Source: Rariglobus hedericola | Lineage (GTDB): Bacteria > Verrucomicrobiota > Verrucomicrobiia > Opitutales > Opitutaceae | NCBI RefSeq assembly: GCF_007559335.1 | Contig: NZ_VMBG01000001.1 | Coordinates: 1,302,001 to 1,366,000 of the forward strand | Reading direction: 5' to 3' | Length of the DNA: 64,000 bases | In this document: positions 48,111-57,127 of the stretch, piece by piece | How the letters are laid out: the number at the start of each line of letters is the position of its first letter | Numbering within the stretch: position 1 is the stretch's first letter | The notes under the pieces: model-generated | What the model was told of the DNA's origin: nothing | Seen by the model: the letters and a program-made list of their open reading frames with translations, nothing else | Databases searched by the model: none | Translations under genes and position numbers: made by a program

Positions 48111-50876
48111 TTACTTGGTGCCGCGGTTACGCGATTCGGCGCTGCCCGGAGTAACGATCGTCGGATTCTGGAAGATCGAGCTCGGAGCAACATTCTTCAG
48201 CTGCTGCTTCTTCGGCGAGCCACCGGGGCTGACCAAGTTGGCAGTGACGAAGATCAGCAGGTTGCGCTTGCTGGAGGACTCGCCCTTCGAGCGGAACAGA
48301 CGCCCGACCAAAGGAATGTCGCCGAGCAAAGGAACCTTGTCATTGGTCTTTTTGACTTCTTCGCGGGTGAGACCACCCATGACGAGAGTCGCACCATCCC
48401 AGACTGTGACCTTGGTGGTAACCTCACGCGTCGAGAAGATCGGCTGATAGAAACCGGAAGGCACCGTGACCGTGGTGGTGCCACCGATAGCCACGCTCTG
48501 ACCACCGTATTCGATGAACCCTTCGAACTCGGTTACCTTCGGATTCAGGTCCAAGCTAATGCTGTAATCGTCTTCCTCAACCGTTGGGGTTACCTTCAGT
48601 TCCACACCGACATTGCGCGTGGTGAATTCCTGAGGGGTGCCGGCCGTGATACTAATGGCGGAGCCACCGGTATTGCTGGAGCTCACCGTGCTCTGGGTCT
48701 CACCATAGCTCTGCGGATAACGAAGTTCCTGAGCGACAACGATGTTTGCCGGATTACCAGAAAGCACCGTGACTTTCGGGGAACTCAACAGATCCGTGCC
48801 CGACTTCTGTGAAAGGGCACGAATGGTAGCAGTAACATCAAAGGCACCCAACACGGCACTCACTCCAAGCAAGTTACCAGAAGCAGCACCCAAGGCAGCA
48901 GCACCAGGAACGCCAGGCGCGGCGTTCACAATCGGAGTGGTATTGCTCGTTGTCGTGACAACACCCGTGACCGGGTCAAATCCCGAGATGTCTTGCGTTA
49001 CAATGCTGCCCTGAGCACTCGTGGCTCCCGAGGAAAACGCATTGGCAAGCGTGCGGTTACTGGTCATCGCATTACGTCCGCTGGCGACGCCTGGGATAAG
49101 CGAAGCCGTGTTACGATTATTCTGCTGAACGGCCCAATTCATACCGAGCTCTTCGAGGGCACCCTCTTGGACGTCCATGAACTTGGCTTCAATCTCGACC
49201 TGGCGAACGTCGTTATAGCGATTCAGGATATTACGGATACGCTCAATGTTGCGCGATGTCTGGGTGACGATGATCGAAGCACCGTCATAGGCCAGGCTGG
49301 AGCCTTCGGTGCCTTCGAAGGGCACGCCGGCCTGTTGAAGGAACGCACGCAGGGCACCGGCTTCACCGCCGCCGCCACCGCCGCCGCCACCGGCCGCCGG
49401 CGCAGCTGCAAACGGATCGGAGCTGGCCGCAGGCGTAGCCGCAGCGGAACCAATGCCGGTCATACGGATCACCGTGGACTTTGTCACCGCGAAGAACGCG
49501 GTTTCCAAGGAGGTGTTCTTATCGCCGCCTGGCTTGACCGTGATGATGTCGCCTTCGATCTCATACTGGAAGCCGGCGGTGCGGGTGATAAGATCAAGAA
49601 TCGTCTTCAGCGGCTGATTGCGAAGGGTGATGTTGATAGTGGGGTTTTTGTTGCTCGGATCGAGCAGCACAATGTTCACGCCCTTGTTGGTGGGGGCCGC
49701 ATCATACTCTTCGGAAATCACCGTCAAAGTTTGAACAACTTTGCTCAACTGAACATCGCTAAAGTTGACGCTCGGGATGATGATGGACTTGAGCTTCTGA
49801 TCGAGTGCCGAATTGCCGACGAGAGGGCCGACATTACGCGCCTGATCTTGGTAAACACCAGGGCGCTGCCACGAGTTGGCAACTTCTTCCAGCATCTGGT
49901 TGCGGGTCTTATCGCGGTTCAGCTCACCGATTTTAGCCTTTTCCTTGGCGATGCGGCTAAGGAAGGACTTGGCCTCGGGATTGTTAGGATCGATGGCTTC
50001 AATCTGACGGAAGGTTTCCTGTGCACCATCGGCGTCAGCGGCCAGATACTGGCTGCGACCTTTCGCTGCCAGCTTGGCGATTTCCTTCTGGTCGGCGATA
50101 AACCCAGGGCTGACCTTCTCGATCGGGGGCAAGGCCGGATCAAATTCGGCATTGCTGATGGACTTGCTAACGCTCGCAGCCTTCTTCACATCAGGCGAAG
50201 AGTTGGACTGCGCGTAGGCGTCGAGGGCGGCGCGGGCACCATCGGTGTCGCCTTGCTTGAGGAGATACTGCGCCTTTTCCAGCTGAAGACCGTTCTTCTC
50301 GGCCTGCAGGTTGGCGATCACTTCAGTGGTCGCAGGGTTGGCGGGAAGCGAAGCAATCGCGGTATCCAAGACCGTCGCAGCCTCGTCAAACTTGCCAGCT
50401 TTAGCCAGATCGCGGGCGGTGCCACGCTTGGCATTCGCATCGGCAATCAAGCCTTTGATGCGCTGGTTTTCCTGTTTAGCCAGGGAGTCGGCTTGTGAAA
50501 GAGAAGCCTCGGCAGGGGTTTTCACCTCGCCAGATGCGCCAGGGAACGTGACGGCAACCGGCTCGGAGGGAGCAGCGGCAACAGACGTGTCGGCTGCAGG
50601 CGCACCGGAAGCACGGGCGGCGATGGAGGAATTCACTCCGGACAAAAGGCGCTGCACGGTTGCATCGTTGGGGGCAAGAGCGAGCAACTCTTCCAGGTTC
50701 TTCTTGGCGGTATCAAGGTCACCACTGTCACGCGCACGGAGGGCGTCGGCCATGAGACGGATTTTCGTCTCGGTCTGGCCTTGGGCCAGGGCGTGACCGG
50801 CGGGAATAACCATCGCGAGAAGCGCTGGTGCGGCCACGGTGACAAGGAGGGACTTGGGGAGCTTTAGCTTTTTCAT
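48111..50876 (-). CDS. Secretin of a type IV pilus-like system (Amuc_1098-like)
   Basis: The 921-residue outer-membrane secretin has a signal peptide (LLAMVIPAGHALA), an N-terminal half with TPR-like helices (about 30-330), a secretin N-domain (about 390-460, NKNPTINITLRNQPLKTILD), a Gly-rich spacer of nine Gly near residue 505, and the C-terminal secretin domain (about 560-880) ending in the hallmark VPLLGDIPLVGRLFRS. PilQ/GspD-type proteins form the gated outer-membrane pore. The TPR N-terminus and the gene order (secretin, two membrane-anchored proteins, PilM-like, exported protein) match the Akkermansia muciniphila locus Amuc_1098-1102. A Ser/Thr-rich tail follows the secretin domain. Confidence 0.95.
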   Translation of the reverse strand: MKKLKLPKSLLVTVAAPALLAMVIPAGHALAQGQTETKIRLMADALRARDSGDLDTAKKNLEELLALAPNDATVQRLLSGVNSSIAARASGAPAADTSVAAAPSEPVAVTFPGASGEVKTPAEASLSQADSLAKQENQRIKGLIADANAKRGTARDLAKAGKFDEAATVLDTAIASLPANPATTEVIANLQAEKNGLQLEKAQYLLKQGDTDGARAALDAYAQSNSSPDVKKAASVSKSISNAEFDPALPPIEKVSPGFIADQKEIAKLAAKGRSQYLAADADGAQETFRQIEAIDPNNPEAKSFLSRIAKEKAKIGELNRDKTRNQMLEEVANSWQRPGVYQDQARNVGPLVGNSALDQKLKSIIIPSVNFSDVQLSKVVQTLTVISEEYDAAPTNKGVNIVLLDPSNKNPTINITLRNQPLKTILDLITRTAGFQYEIEGDIITVKPGGDKNTSLETAFFAVTKSTVIRMTGIGSAAATPAASSDPFAAAPAAGGGGGGGGGEAGALRAFLQQAGVPFEGTEGSSLAYDGASIIVTQTSRNIERIRNILNRYNDVRQVEIEAKFMDVQEGALEELGMNWAVQQNNRNTASLIPGVASGRNAMTSNRTLANAFSSGATSAQGSIVTQDISGFDPVTGVVTTTSNTTPIVNAAPGVPGAAALGAASGNLLGVSAVLGAFDVTATIRALSQKSGTDLLSSPKVTVLSGNPANIVVAQELRYPQSYGETQSTVSSSNTGGSAISITAGTPQEFTTRNVGVELKVTPTVEEDDYSISLDLNPKVTEFEGFIEYGGQSVAIGGTTTVTVPSGFYQPIFSTREVTTKVTVWDGATLVMGGLTREEVKKTNDKVPLLGDIPLVGRLFRSKGESSSKRNLLIFVTANLVSPGGSPKKQQLKNVAPSSIFQNPTIVTPGSAESRNRGTK

Positions 50877-50936
50877 TTAGGAGATGCTCTGCTGATCTGG
50901 GTATGAGACTAAGGAATACAGGGGTTGAAAACGATT

Positions 50937-51851
50937 TCAGTTACCAAAAGGGAAAGGTGTGGCGGGAGCCGGAGTCGCCGGCTGCTCGGTAGCAGGCTGC
51001 GAAGCGGGCACTGGGTCAACAGGAACGAACGGCGTCAAGGTCTTCGTTTCAGGTTCCTTCAACTCAGGTGATTCTTTCACGACTTCAGCCGATGGGGGCT
51101 CGCTGGAGACGTTACGAACGGTGTAGGTGACGTTACCGATCGTAAATTTCGAGCCCACCTTGTGTTCGGTGGTTTCAGAGGCGCCGGTGGTCTTGAGAAT
51201 GGCAAGGGGCGAGCCCTTGATCAGACGGCGTTTGTTGGTCAAAGTGACTTCTTCGCCGGTCTTGCTGTCCACGACCACGGCGGTGGCCTCGGTATCATAG
51301 ATCGGCATGCTGTCGGGGCTGATGGTCTTGTTACGCTTCACGGTAAAGCTCTTGATCGTCAGACCAAGATCAGCGAACACCTTGCCGGTGCGACCAATCA
51401 CGGTCTCACCGGAAATGGTATTCTCAAAGGTGCCGCGATAGTCGCCTTCGCCACCAATATAACCAACTAACTGGAGGCGGTAGGCGTCCTGCTTGATGGA
51501 GACCAGTTCAAGTCCGAACGGGATCTCTTTCGGCACCTCAACAATAACGGTGACGGGCGGCGTAACACTAAACTTTTTGGTGCTTTCGTTGTAGTAAATC
51601 TCCGGCGGAGTGAACACGTCGTAGACCCATTCGGCACCGGTGGGTTGTGAGGGGGCGATCGGCCAAGTGCTGGTGCTGACGGTCGGCGCATCAATGCCGG
51701 CCGGAACATAAGGCGATGCGGTGATGCTGGCGTCGGCCGAGGCTCGCAGCTTGGCGAGTTTCGAGCCTTGGAGCGCCATCCAACCGGCGGATGCCAGCAG
51801 GAGAACGAGCGCTACGCCAAAGAATATCTTGTCTTGAGATTTTGCGGCCAT
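50937..51851 (-). CDS. Membrane-anchored pilus-locus protein (Amuc_1099-like)
   Basis: A 304-residue protein with one N-terminal transmembrane helix (about 9-28, IFFGVALVLLLASAGWMAL) and a large periplasmic part. The middle contains WVYDVFTPPEIYYNES and two beta-rich segments (LVSIKQDAYRLQLVGYIGG, split; KVGSKFTIGNVTYTVRNVSS), and the last 60 residues are Pro/Ala/Thr-rich. It has no named family I can recall except the corresponding gene of the Akkermansia pilus locus. One base separates its start from the stop of the preceding gene. A role in linking inner-membrane parts to the secretin is possible. Confidence 0.75.
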   Translation of the reverse strand: MAAKSQDKIFFGVALVLLLASAGWMALQGSKLAKLRASADASITASPYVPAGIDAPTVSTSTWPIAPSQPTGAEWVYDVFTPPEIYYNESTKKFSVTPPVTVIVEVPKEIPFGLELVSIKQDAYRLQLVGYIGGEGDYRGTFENTISGETVIGRTGKVFADLGLTIKSFTVKRNKTISPDSMPIYDTEATAVVVDSKTGEEVTLTNKRRLIKGSPLAILKTTGASETTEHKVGSKFTIGNVTYTVRNVSSEPPSAEVVKESPELKEPETKTLTPFVPVDPVPASQPATEQPATPAPATPFPFGN

Positions 51852-51852
51852 G

Positions 51853-52860
51853 TCAGGAAGTCGGGGTGGCTTCAGTCGCGGGGGCTTCGATCAAGTCGAT
51901 CAACTCGACCGTGACCGTAAATTTGGAAAGGACTTTTTCAACAAGCGGCTTGGGCTCGGGAGCAGCGGCAGGCGTGGAAGACGGAGCGTTACCAAAAATG
52001 CTGCTGAGTGAGTTGCTCTGGACGGGAGCGGCGCTCGATTGAGACTTGGGCATGGGCTCGACTTCCACACTTCGAACCACGAGCGGCAGTTCGAAGCTCG
52101 CAAGCTTGTTGAGCAGAACGCGCAGCGATTCGGTTTCGCTGACGAAAGTGAGGCGGAAAGCACTCGCACCAACAAAGCCCGGCACACGAGCGGAAATGCG
52201 TGGGTCAATATCGAAGAAATCGTTATTCGTGGAATTGCTGTTGGCAGCCGAAGCGGACGACTGGGGAGCAGGCTGTCCCGCGGCAATTGCGGCGAGCGCA
52301 GCTTTCGTGAGAGGGCGTTCACGATTGACGGCCAGCAACTCACTCGGGGTTGCCTCGATGAGAGCATCGACCAGATACTCGATAACCTGGCGTTGCTTGA
52401 AGACCTGCGGAATCAAATCACGATCAGGGCCCGTGCGATCGTAGGTGTAAAAGCCGAAGCGTTCGTCAGCCTTGATCTTCACCTTGGCGGCCTCCGCCTT
52501 TTGGCGGGTCTTCTCAACGAACGTCTCAAGATTAAAGAAGACATCGGTCGGCTCGGAAGGCGCCGGCGTGTTGCGCAGGGCCTCGGCGAACGGACCACTG
52601 CCCTTCAGTTCGGCACGCATCTTGACGAGCGCAGCTTCGGTGCGAAGCAAATCAGCCTCGACGGCCGCCTTGCTCACCTCGCTGGGTGCCGGATTGACGG
52701 CTTGAAGAGAGTTCAGCTCATTGCGCTTTTGAACCAGCAATGCGGCACTTTTTTCAGAGGCCGCATGGCGATCGTAGATTCCCCAGCCGGCGGCCAAGAC
52801 CGCCAGACCGAGGACGCCGAGCACGGAGCAATAAATGGGATTGGACTTAAAACTGGCCAT
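51853..52860 (-). CDS. Amuc_1100-like bitopic membrane protein
   Basis: The 335-residue protein starts at 52860 (10 bases after the PilM stop). It has a single N-terminal membrane helix (about 7-25), a coiled-coil segment (SEKSAALLVQKRNELNSL) and a periplasmic body with two related alpha-beta modules: DVFFNLETFVEKTRQKAEAAKV leading to FGFYTYDR, and AFRLTFVSETESLRVLLNKL leading to LPLVVRSVEVEPMP. It ends FTVTVELIDL. From memory, Amuc_1100 has the same layout (membrane helix, coil, two ferredoxin-like modules, terminal strand) and sits at the same place in its operon. Amuc_1100 is known as a TLR2-activating surface protein; host signalling here is not implied. Confidence 0.8.
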   Translation of the reverse strand: MASFKSNPIYCSVLGVLGLAVLAAGWGIYDRHAASEKSAALLVQKRNELNSLQAVNPAPSEVSKAAVEADLLRTEAALVKMRAELKGSGPFAEALRNTPAPSEPTDVFFNLETFVEKTRQKAEAAKVKIKADERFGFYTYDRTGPDRDLIPQVFKQRQVIEYLVDALIEATPSELLAVNRERPLTKAALAAIAAGQPAPQSSASAANSNSTNNDFFDIDPRISARVPGFVGASAFRLTFVSETESLRVLLNKLASFELPLVVRSVEVEPMPKSQSSAAPVQSNSLSSIFGNAPSSTPAAAPEPKPLVEKVLSKFTVTVELIDLIEAPATEATPTS

Positions 52861-52870
52861 GGGGCTGGGG

Positions 52871-54586
52871 TCAGAGAGGTTTCTTGGGATCAACGACCAG
52901 GATGAAGTCGAAGCTCAAGATGCCCGGCTGGTTGGTATTAAAGGTTTCTTTCTCCACGGAAGAGATAAACTGCGAGTCGGCAAAACTCGCGAGCAGGGAG
53001 CGGACACGATTCAAGGAATCAGGGCTGACTTTAGACGTCGGGTTAGCTCTATCCAACAGACGCCCGCTGAGGTTGAGTCGCAGCACCGTCGCGACGGGCT
53101 GCACAGAGGCGTTGTTTGCACCCGATGTGTCAGCACCAAAAAATCCGCCTGCGGATGCTGTCACGGTGTCCCCGGGAGCCGGACGCAGCACTTGGAGTTT
53201 CTCCAGCCAAACGTCCTGAACTTTCACCAAACGCTGCTGCAGATCGGTAAAGAAGTTAATCCAGTTGGATTTCGACTCCACCAAGCCCTGGATCGCAGTG
53301 ATCTCGTTTTTGAGCGTCTCGATTTTAGCCAGGTTTGCAGTGTCCGCATTTTTAAGGGCCCGCAAGGGCTGCAAACGCGCCTCAAGCAGCTGAGCCTGCT
53401 CTGCAGAGACGGCTGCGCGCTGATTGAAATGCACAATGGGGAGCGCGAGCGCCAAGACGACCAAGGCGGCCGCACCGATGTAGAAAGGCTGCTGCTTACG
53501 GAAGGCAATCGCCTCGCCAATGGCCGGAGGAAGCAGCGTGAAGCTCTTTTCCCCTGCGGCGTTACCGACAGCCAAACCGATCAGATCGGCCAGAACCGGA
53601 GCGTAGTCGCGAGCCAAAGCCGCCGAGGCAGACACTTCCACATTACGCAGAGGATCGAAGACCTCGACGGAGATCTTCAACTTGTCGGCCAGCGTCGTCG
53701 TGAGATCAGGAACCAAGGAACCGCCACCGGTGACATAGATCGTGGCGGGCTGCTCGGCACCATTCTGACGGCGGTAGTTCACCGTGGAGCGGGTGATCTC
53801 CATGTGCAAACGGCCGATGAACGACTGCGCCGCATGAAGCACGGTGGTGCGAGCAGGCGAGCTCTCTGGGAGATCGCTCGTGCCGCCCAACACCTGAAGC
53901 TTGAGGCTCTCCGCATGGGAGAACTCCTGCTTCAACTCGTCGGCAATCGTCTGCGTGACACTGTTACCCGCCAAGGCGATCGTGCGGATGAAAAACCGGT
54001 TGCCGTCAATGAACAGCAAATTGGTCGAACGTGCGCCGATGTTGACCACCAGCACCGGACCGGAGGCGTCCGGGTAGTTGTATTTAAAAGAGCGATACAG
54101 GGCGACCGTCGAAGGGGCGATCGAAGAAGCGGAAACGCCGGCATCCTGGATCGAGTGGCAAAGCGCCTCGGCGACATCCAGCTTGACCGCGGCAAGCATG
54201 ACTTCGAGGTCAAGGCCGTCATCGCTGACCGTCAGGTAATCCCAGACCACTTCGGGCAGCGGGTAAGGGATGTTTTGCTGCGCCTCGAATTGAATGACCT
54301 TGTCGCGCTTGGCCTTATCAACCGCGGGGGTCTTTACAAACTTCGTGAGGGTATGATGGCCGGGGACGGACAACACGGCCGAGCCCGAAGCGCCGGCGCG
54401 CCTCGCAGCTGCCGAAAGAGACTGGGAGACCAGCTCGGTCCATTGCGCCTCCAATGAGGCGTCCGGATTAAAGGATTCCAAGGCAAACTGCTCGAGCACG
54501 AGCCGACCGTTTTTTGCGGAAGAAAACAGACCGCAAGCAACATGGCCGGCACCGCTGTCAACAGCAAGGACGCGGGGGGATGACAT
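52871..54586 (-). CDS. PilM-PilN-type fusion, pilus assembly (Amuc_1101-like)
   Basis: The 571-residue product has an N-terminal actin-like PilM domain (residues 5-350) with the phosphate-binding loops VLAVDSGAGHVACG, VVNIGARSTNLLFI and YVTGGGSLVPDLTTTL. A single transmembrane helix at about 384-402 (AAALVVLALALPIV) is followed by a coiled coil and a periplasmic domain that ends ILSFDFILVVDPKK, resembling PilN/PilO-type proteins. In typical type IV pilus operons PilM and PilN are separate and contact each other; here one chain spans both sides of the membrane. Upstream is the exported protein gene, 65 bases away. Confidence 0.88.
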   Translation of the reverse strand: MSSPRVLAVDSGAGHVACGLFSSAKNGRLVLEQFALESFNPDASLEAQWTELVSQSLSAAARRAGASGSAVLSVPGHHTLTKFVKTPAVDKAKRDKVIQFEAQQNIPYPLPEVVWDYLTVSDDGLDLEVMLAAVKLDVAEALCHSIQDAGVSASSIAPSTVALYRSFKYNYPDASGPVLVVNIGARSTNLLFIDGNRFFIRTIALAGNSVTQTIADELKQEFSHAESLKLQVLGGTSDLPESSPARTTVLHAAQSFIGRLHMEITRSTVNYRRQNGAEQPATIYVTGGGSLVPDLTTTLADKLKISVEVFDPLRNVEVSASAALARDYAPVLADLIGLAVGNAAGEKSFTLLPPAIGEAIAFRKQQPFYIGAAALVVLALALPIVHFNQRAAVSAEQAQLLEARLQPLRALKNADTANLAKIETLKNEITAIQGLVESKSNWINFFTDLQQRLVKVQDVWLEKLQVLRPAPGDTVTASAGGFFGADTSGANNASVQPVATVLRLNLSGRLLDRANPTSKVSPDSLNRVRSLLASFADSQFISSVEKETFNTNQPGILSFDFILVVDPKKPL

Positions 54587-54651
54587 AGGGGGAGATGGAG
54601 TCGATTTCAGAACTGCCGAAATGCGGCAAGCAGAATTTGGGTATTCGCCAC

Positions 54652-55287
54652 TTAGCGAGTCGTTTCGATGCGGATATACGAGGGCGCCTGGCGCGAGTTA
54701 TCGAATGCAAACGGGGTGAGATATTGCGGGAGCAATATGCCCTCGTTCGCACCGGCTTCGCTCGAAACCTTGGAGCGGAAGCTTTCAACATACTCGGGCT
54801 TGGACAGAGTCGAAACAGGGAACTGGTTTTTACCCAGCGGCAACGGCTTACCGTCAACCGACAACTCAACCAGATAATAACGAAGATCGCCGGTGATCTG
54901 ATCACGCTTCACGATTTCGGGAGGCAGATAAAAACGATAAAGAGTGCGGCCTCCATTTGCCTCGACCGCGACGGCTTCGGCGGAAGCACGATAATACGTG
55001 TCGGGGATCTTGGAACCAGCGGGAGCCTTAACGCTAAACACGCCCACGCTCAACGTCACTTTGACGCGATTCACAAACTGACGGTTATCCGCCGCGACAC
55101 CACCACGAGGCTGAACCTGAACTTCAGTCTCATACCAGGTCCCGGAGTTTATGCGGACGGAATTAAATTTAACATCAAGCACCTCCACAGGGGCAGGCGC
55201 AGCGGGAGGAGTCGGTTGGGCAATGGCTGGGGCAACGACCAAGGAGGTGATTACACCGAGCAGGGCAAGACATGCTAGGGGTTTCAT
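54652..55287 (-). CDS. Exported protein of the pilus locus (Amuc_1102-like)
   Basis: The 211-residue product starts at 55287 with a signal peptide (MKPLACLALLGVITSLVVA) cleaved near PAIA-QP. A second in-frame Met upstream (MHNVLL) was set aside because it would bury the signal. The mature part contains a beta-sandwich-like region (VLDVKFNSVRINSGTWYETE, split; RYYLVELSVDGKPLPLGKNQ) and ends SRQAPSYIRIETTR. It is the first gene of the five-gene operon and occupies the place of Amuc_1102. The function is unknown. Confidence 0.7.
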   Translation of the reverse strand: MKPLACLALLGVITSLVVAPAIAQPTPPAAPAPVEVLDVKFNSVRINSGTWYETEVQVQPRGGVAADNRQFVNRVKVTLSVGVFSVKAPAGSKIPDTYYRASAEAVAVEANGGRTLYRFYLPPEIVKRDQITGDLRYYLVELSVDGKPLPLGKNQFPVSTLSKPEYVESFRSKVSSEAGANEGILLPQYLTPFAFDNSRQAPSYIRIETTR

Positions 55288-55390
55288 ACGGGGGATAGTG
55301 AGCAAAACATTGTGCATCGCCACGGCTCCGTCACGCTCAAAGTCCGCCCCTCGCATATTATTTTTCGGATACGTTACTTCATTGCATCTC

Positions 55391-55918
55391 ATGACCGTCA
55401 CGACCGCCTACAAGATCGCCGTCCTTGTATTCATTAAAAATGACAACGATGAACATCTCCTGCTGTTGCGCGCCAAACCGCCAAACCTCGGCTCATGGAG
55501 CCCGATTGGCGGAAAACTGGAAACTGCAGTCGGTGAATCACCGTTCGAATGCGCTGCACGCGAGACCGGCGAAGAAACCGGACACATCGTCATGACAGCC
55601 GACCTTCATCTCTTTGCCATGATCGCAGAAAAGTCCTACGAGGGCGACGCACACTGGCTGCTTTTTTTATTCAACTGCACGCTCCCCATCAAGTCCCTGC
55701 CGCCCGCGATGGCCGAGGGCCGCTTCGGCTTTTTCTCGCGCGGCGAAATCGATTCACTCCCCCTTCCTGAAACCGACCGCACCGCGCTTTGGCCCATTTA
55801 TGACCAGCATAAAGACAGCTTCATCGCACTGCGCGCCGACTGCGATCCCGCCAGACCGCTGCAAATCACCGTCGAACAAATCACTCCGTCCCCCGCGAAT
55901 GCCGGCCCGCTTGCTTAA
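55391..55918 (+). CDS. Nudix hydrolase
   Basis: The 175-residue product begins MTVTTAYKIAVLVFIKND. The Nudix box is recognisable as GGKLETAVGES followed by ARETGEETGH (RExxEExG with the metal-binding Glu pair); the loop before it is about two residues longer than usual. Nudix enzymes cleave nucleoside diphosphates linked to another group; the substrate is open. It is divergent from the pilus operon, sharing a 103-base gap that should contain both promoters. Confidence 0.88.
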   Translation: MTVTTAYKIAVLVFIKNDNDEHLLLLRAKPPNLGSWSPIGGKLETAVGESPFECAARETGEETGHIVMTADLHLFAMIAEKSYEGDAHWLLFLFNCTLPIKSLPPAMAEGRFGFFSRGEIDSLPLPETDRTALWPIYDQHKDSFIALRADCDPARPLQITVEQITPSPANAGPLA

Positions 55919-55984
55919 ACAACTCTTGATTTCTTAACTGTCTCCCAAAGACTTCCTCTTTTAACACTCAACACGACTCAACCT

Positions 55985-57076
55985 GTGAGCAAAAAAGCAG
56001 CACCCACCGCCGAACCCAAAGCATCTTGCGCAGGCCTGTCCGCCGCGGCTCCGATCAACGCCAGTCTCACCAAAGAGGAAAAGATCGAGCTCCATCGCAA
56101 GATGGTGCGCATCCGTCGTTTTGAGGAACGCTCCCTGCGCGCTTACCTCTCGAAAAAAATCGGTGGCTTCCTCCACCTTTACATCGGACAGGAAGCCGTC
56201 GCCGTCGGTTGCTGCACGCTCATGGGCAAGGACGACCACGTCATCACTGCGTATCGAGATCATGGACACGCGATGGCCGTCGGTATGGACACCAAAGCCC
56301 TCATGGCCGAGCTCTACGGCAAGATCACCGGTTGCTCCAAAGGTAAGGGCGGCTCCATGCATTATTTCGCTCCCTCCCTCAACTACTGGGGCGGCCACGG
56401 CATCGTCGGCGGTCAAATTCCCTTGGGCACCGGTCTTGCCTACGCTCTCAAATACAAAAAGCTCAAAGGCGCCGCGATGGCCTTCATGGGTGATGGCGCA
56501 GTCAATCAAGGTGCCGTCCACGAGGCCTACAATCTCGCCGCCCTTTGGAATCTCCCCGTGATCTTTGTTATCGAAAACAACGGCTATTCCATGGGCACCT
56601 CGCAGGAGCGCTCCTCCGCCGGTCCCGGCCTCGCCAAACGCGCTGAAGCCTACGGCATGAACTGGGGCACCTGCTTCGGTCACGACGTTTACGAGGTCCG
56701 CGCTACGATGGACAAGTTCCTCACCCTCGCCCGCGAGAAAAACCAGCCCTCCGTCGTCGAGATCGATACCTATCGTTACCGCGGCCACTCCGTCGCCGAT
56801 CCCGATCAAACCTACCGCACCCGCGAGGAAATCGAGGAATACCGCAACACCAAGGATCCCATCCAGCTGTTCCAAAAGACCCTTCTCGCCGAAGGCGTGC
56901 TGACCGAAGCGCTCATCGAACAGATCGACACTGAAGCCAAGGCCGAGGCCGACCTCGCCGCTGACTTCGCGGAAGCCAGCCCCTTCCCCACGACCGACGA
57001 CATCCAGAAGGATGTCTATTGGGAGACCGATAATCCCGAAAAGCGCACCTCCAAGGGCCGCATTTTCTTCGACTGA
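55985..57076 (+). CDS. pdhA: Pyruvate dehydrogenase E1 alpha subunit
   Basis: ThDP-dependent decarboxylation of pyruvate. A GTG at 55985 starts a 363-residue protein. Visible features are GGFLHLYIGQEAVAVG, the conserved GKGGSMHYF block and the ThDP motif GDGA...NN (MGDGAVNQGAVHEAYNLAAL, split; ENNGYSMGT). The phosphorylation-loop-like segment YRYRGHSVADPDQTYR is also present. The N-terminal 30 residues are Ala-rich and unconserved. It heads pdhA-pdhB-pdhC, with pyrimidine-rich spacers between the genes. Confidence 0.96.
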   Translation: MSKKAAPTAEPKASCAGLSAAAPINASLTKEEKIELHRKMVRIRRFEERSLRAYLSKKIGGFLHLYIGQEAVAVGCCTLMGKDDHVITAYRDHGHAMAVGMDTKALMAELYGKITGCSKGKGGSMHYFAPSLNYWGGHGIVGGQIPLGTGLAYALKYKKLKGAAMAFMGDGAVNQGAVHEAYNLAALWNLPVIFVIENNGYSMGTSQERSSAGPGLAKRAEAYGMNWGTCFGHDVYEVRATMDKFLTLAREKNQPSVVEIDTYRYRGHSVADPDQTYRTREEIEEYRNTKDPIQLFQKTLLAEGVLTEALIEQIDTEAKAEADLAADFAEASPFPTTDDIQKDVYWETDNPEKRTSKGRIFFD

Positions 57077-57087
57077 TCGCCGCCCGG

Positions 57088-57126
57088 TCTCTCAACACTC
57101 AACCCTCAGCTTTCAACTTTCACTCA
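57088..57126. repeat. Pyrimidine-rich CTCAAC-type tract between pdhA and pdhB
   Basis: A low-complexity run of CTCAAC, CTCAGC and TTTCAAC words. A related tract with CTACTCACTAC words lies in the same operon position at 58121-58153, and similar words occur inside nirA, the diflavin gene and nasA. Confidence 0.5.
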
Positions 57127-57127
57127 C

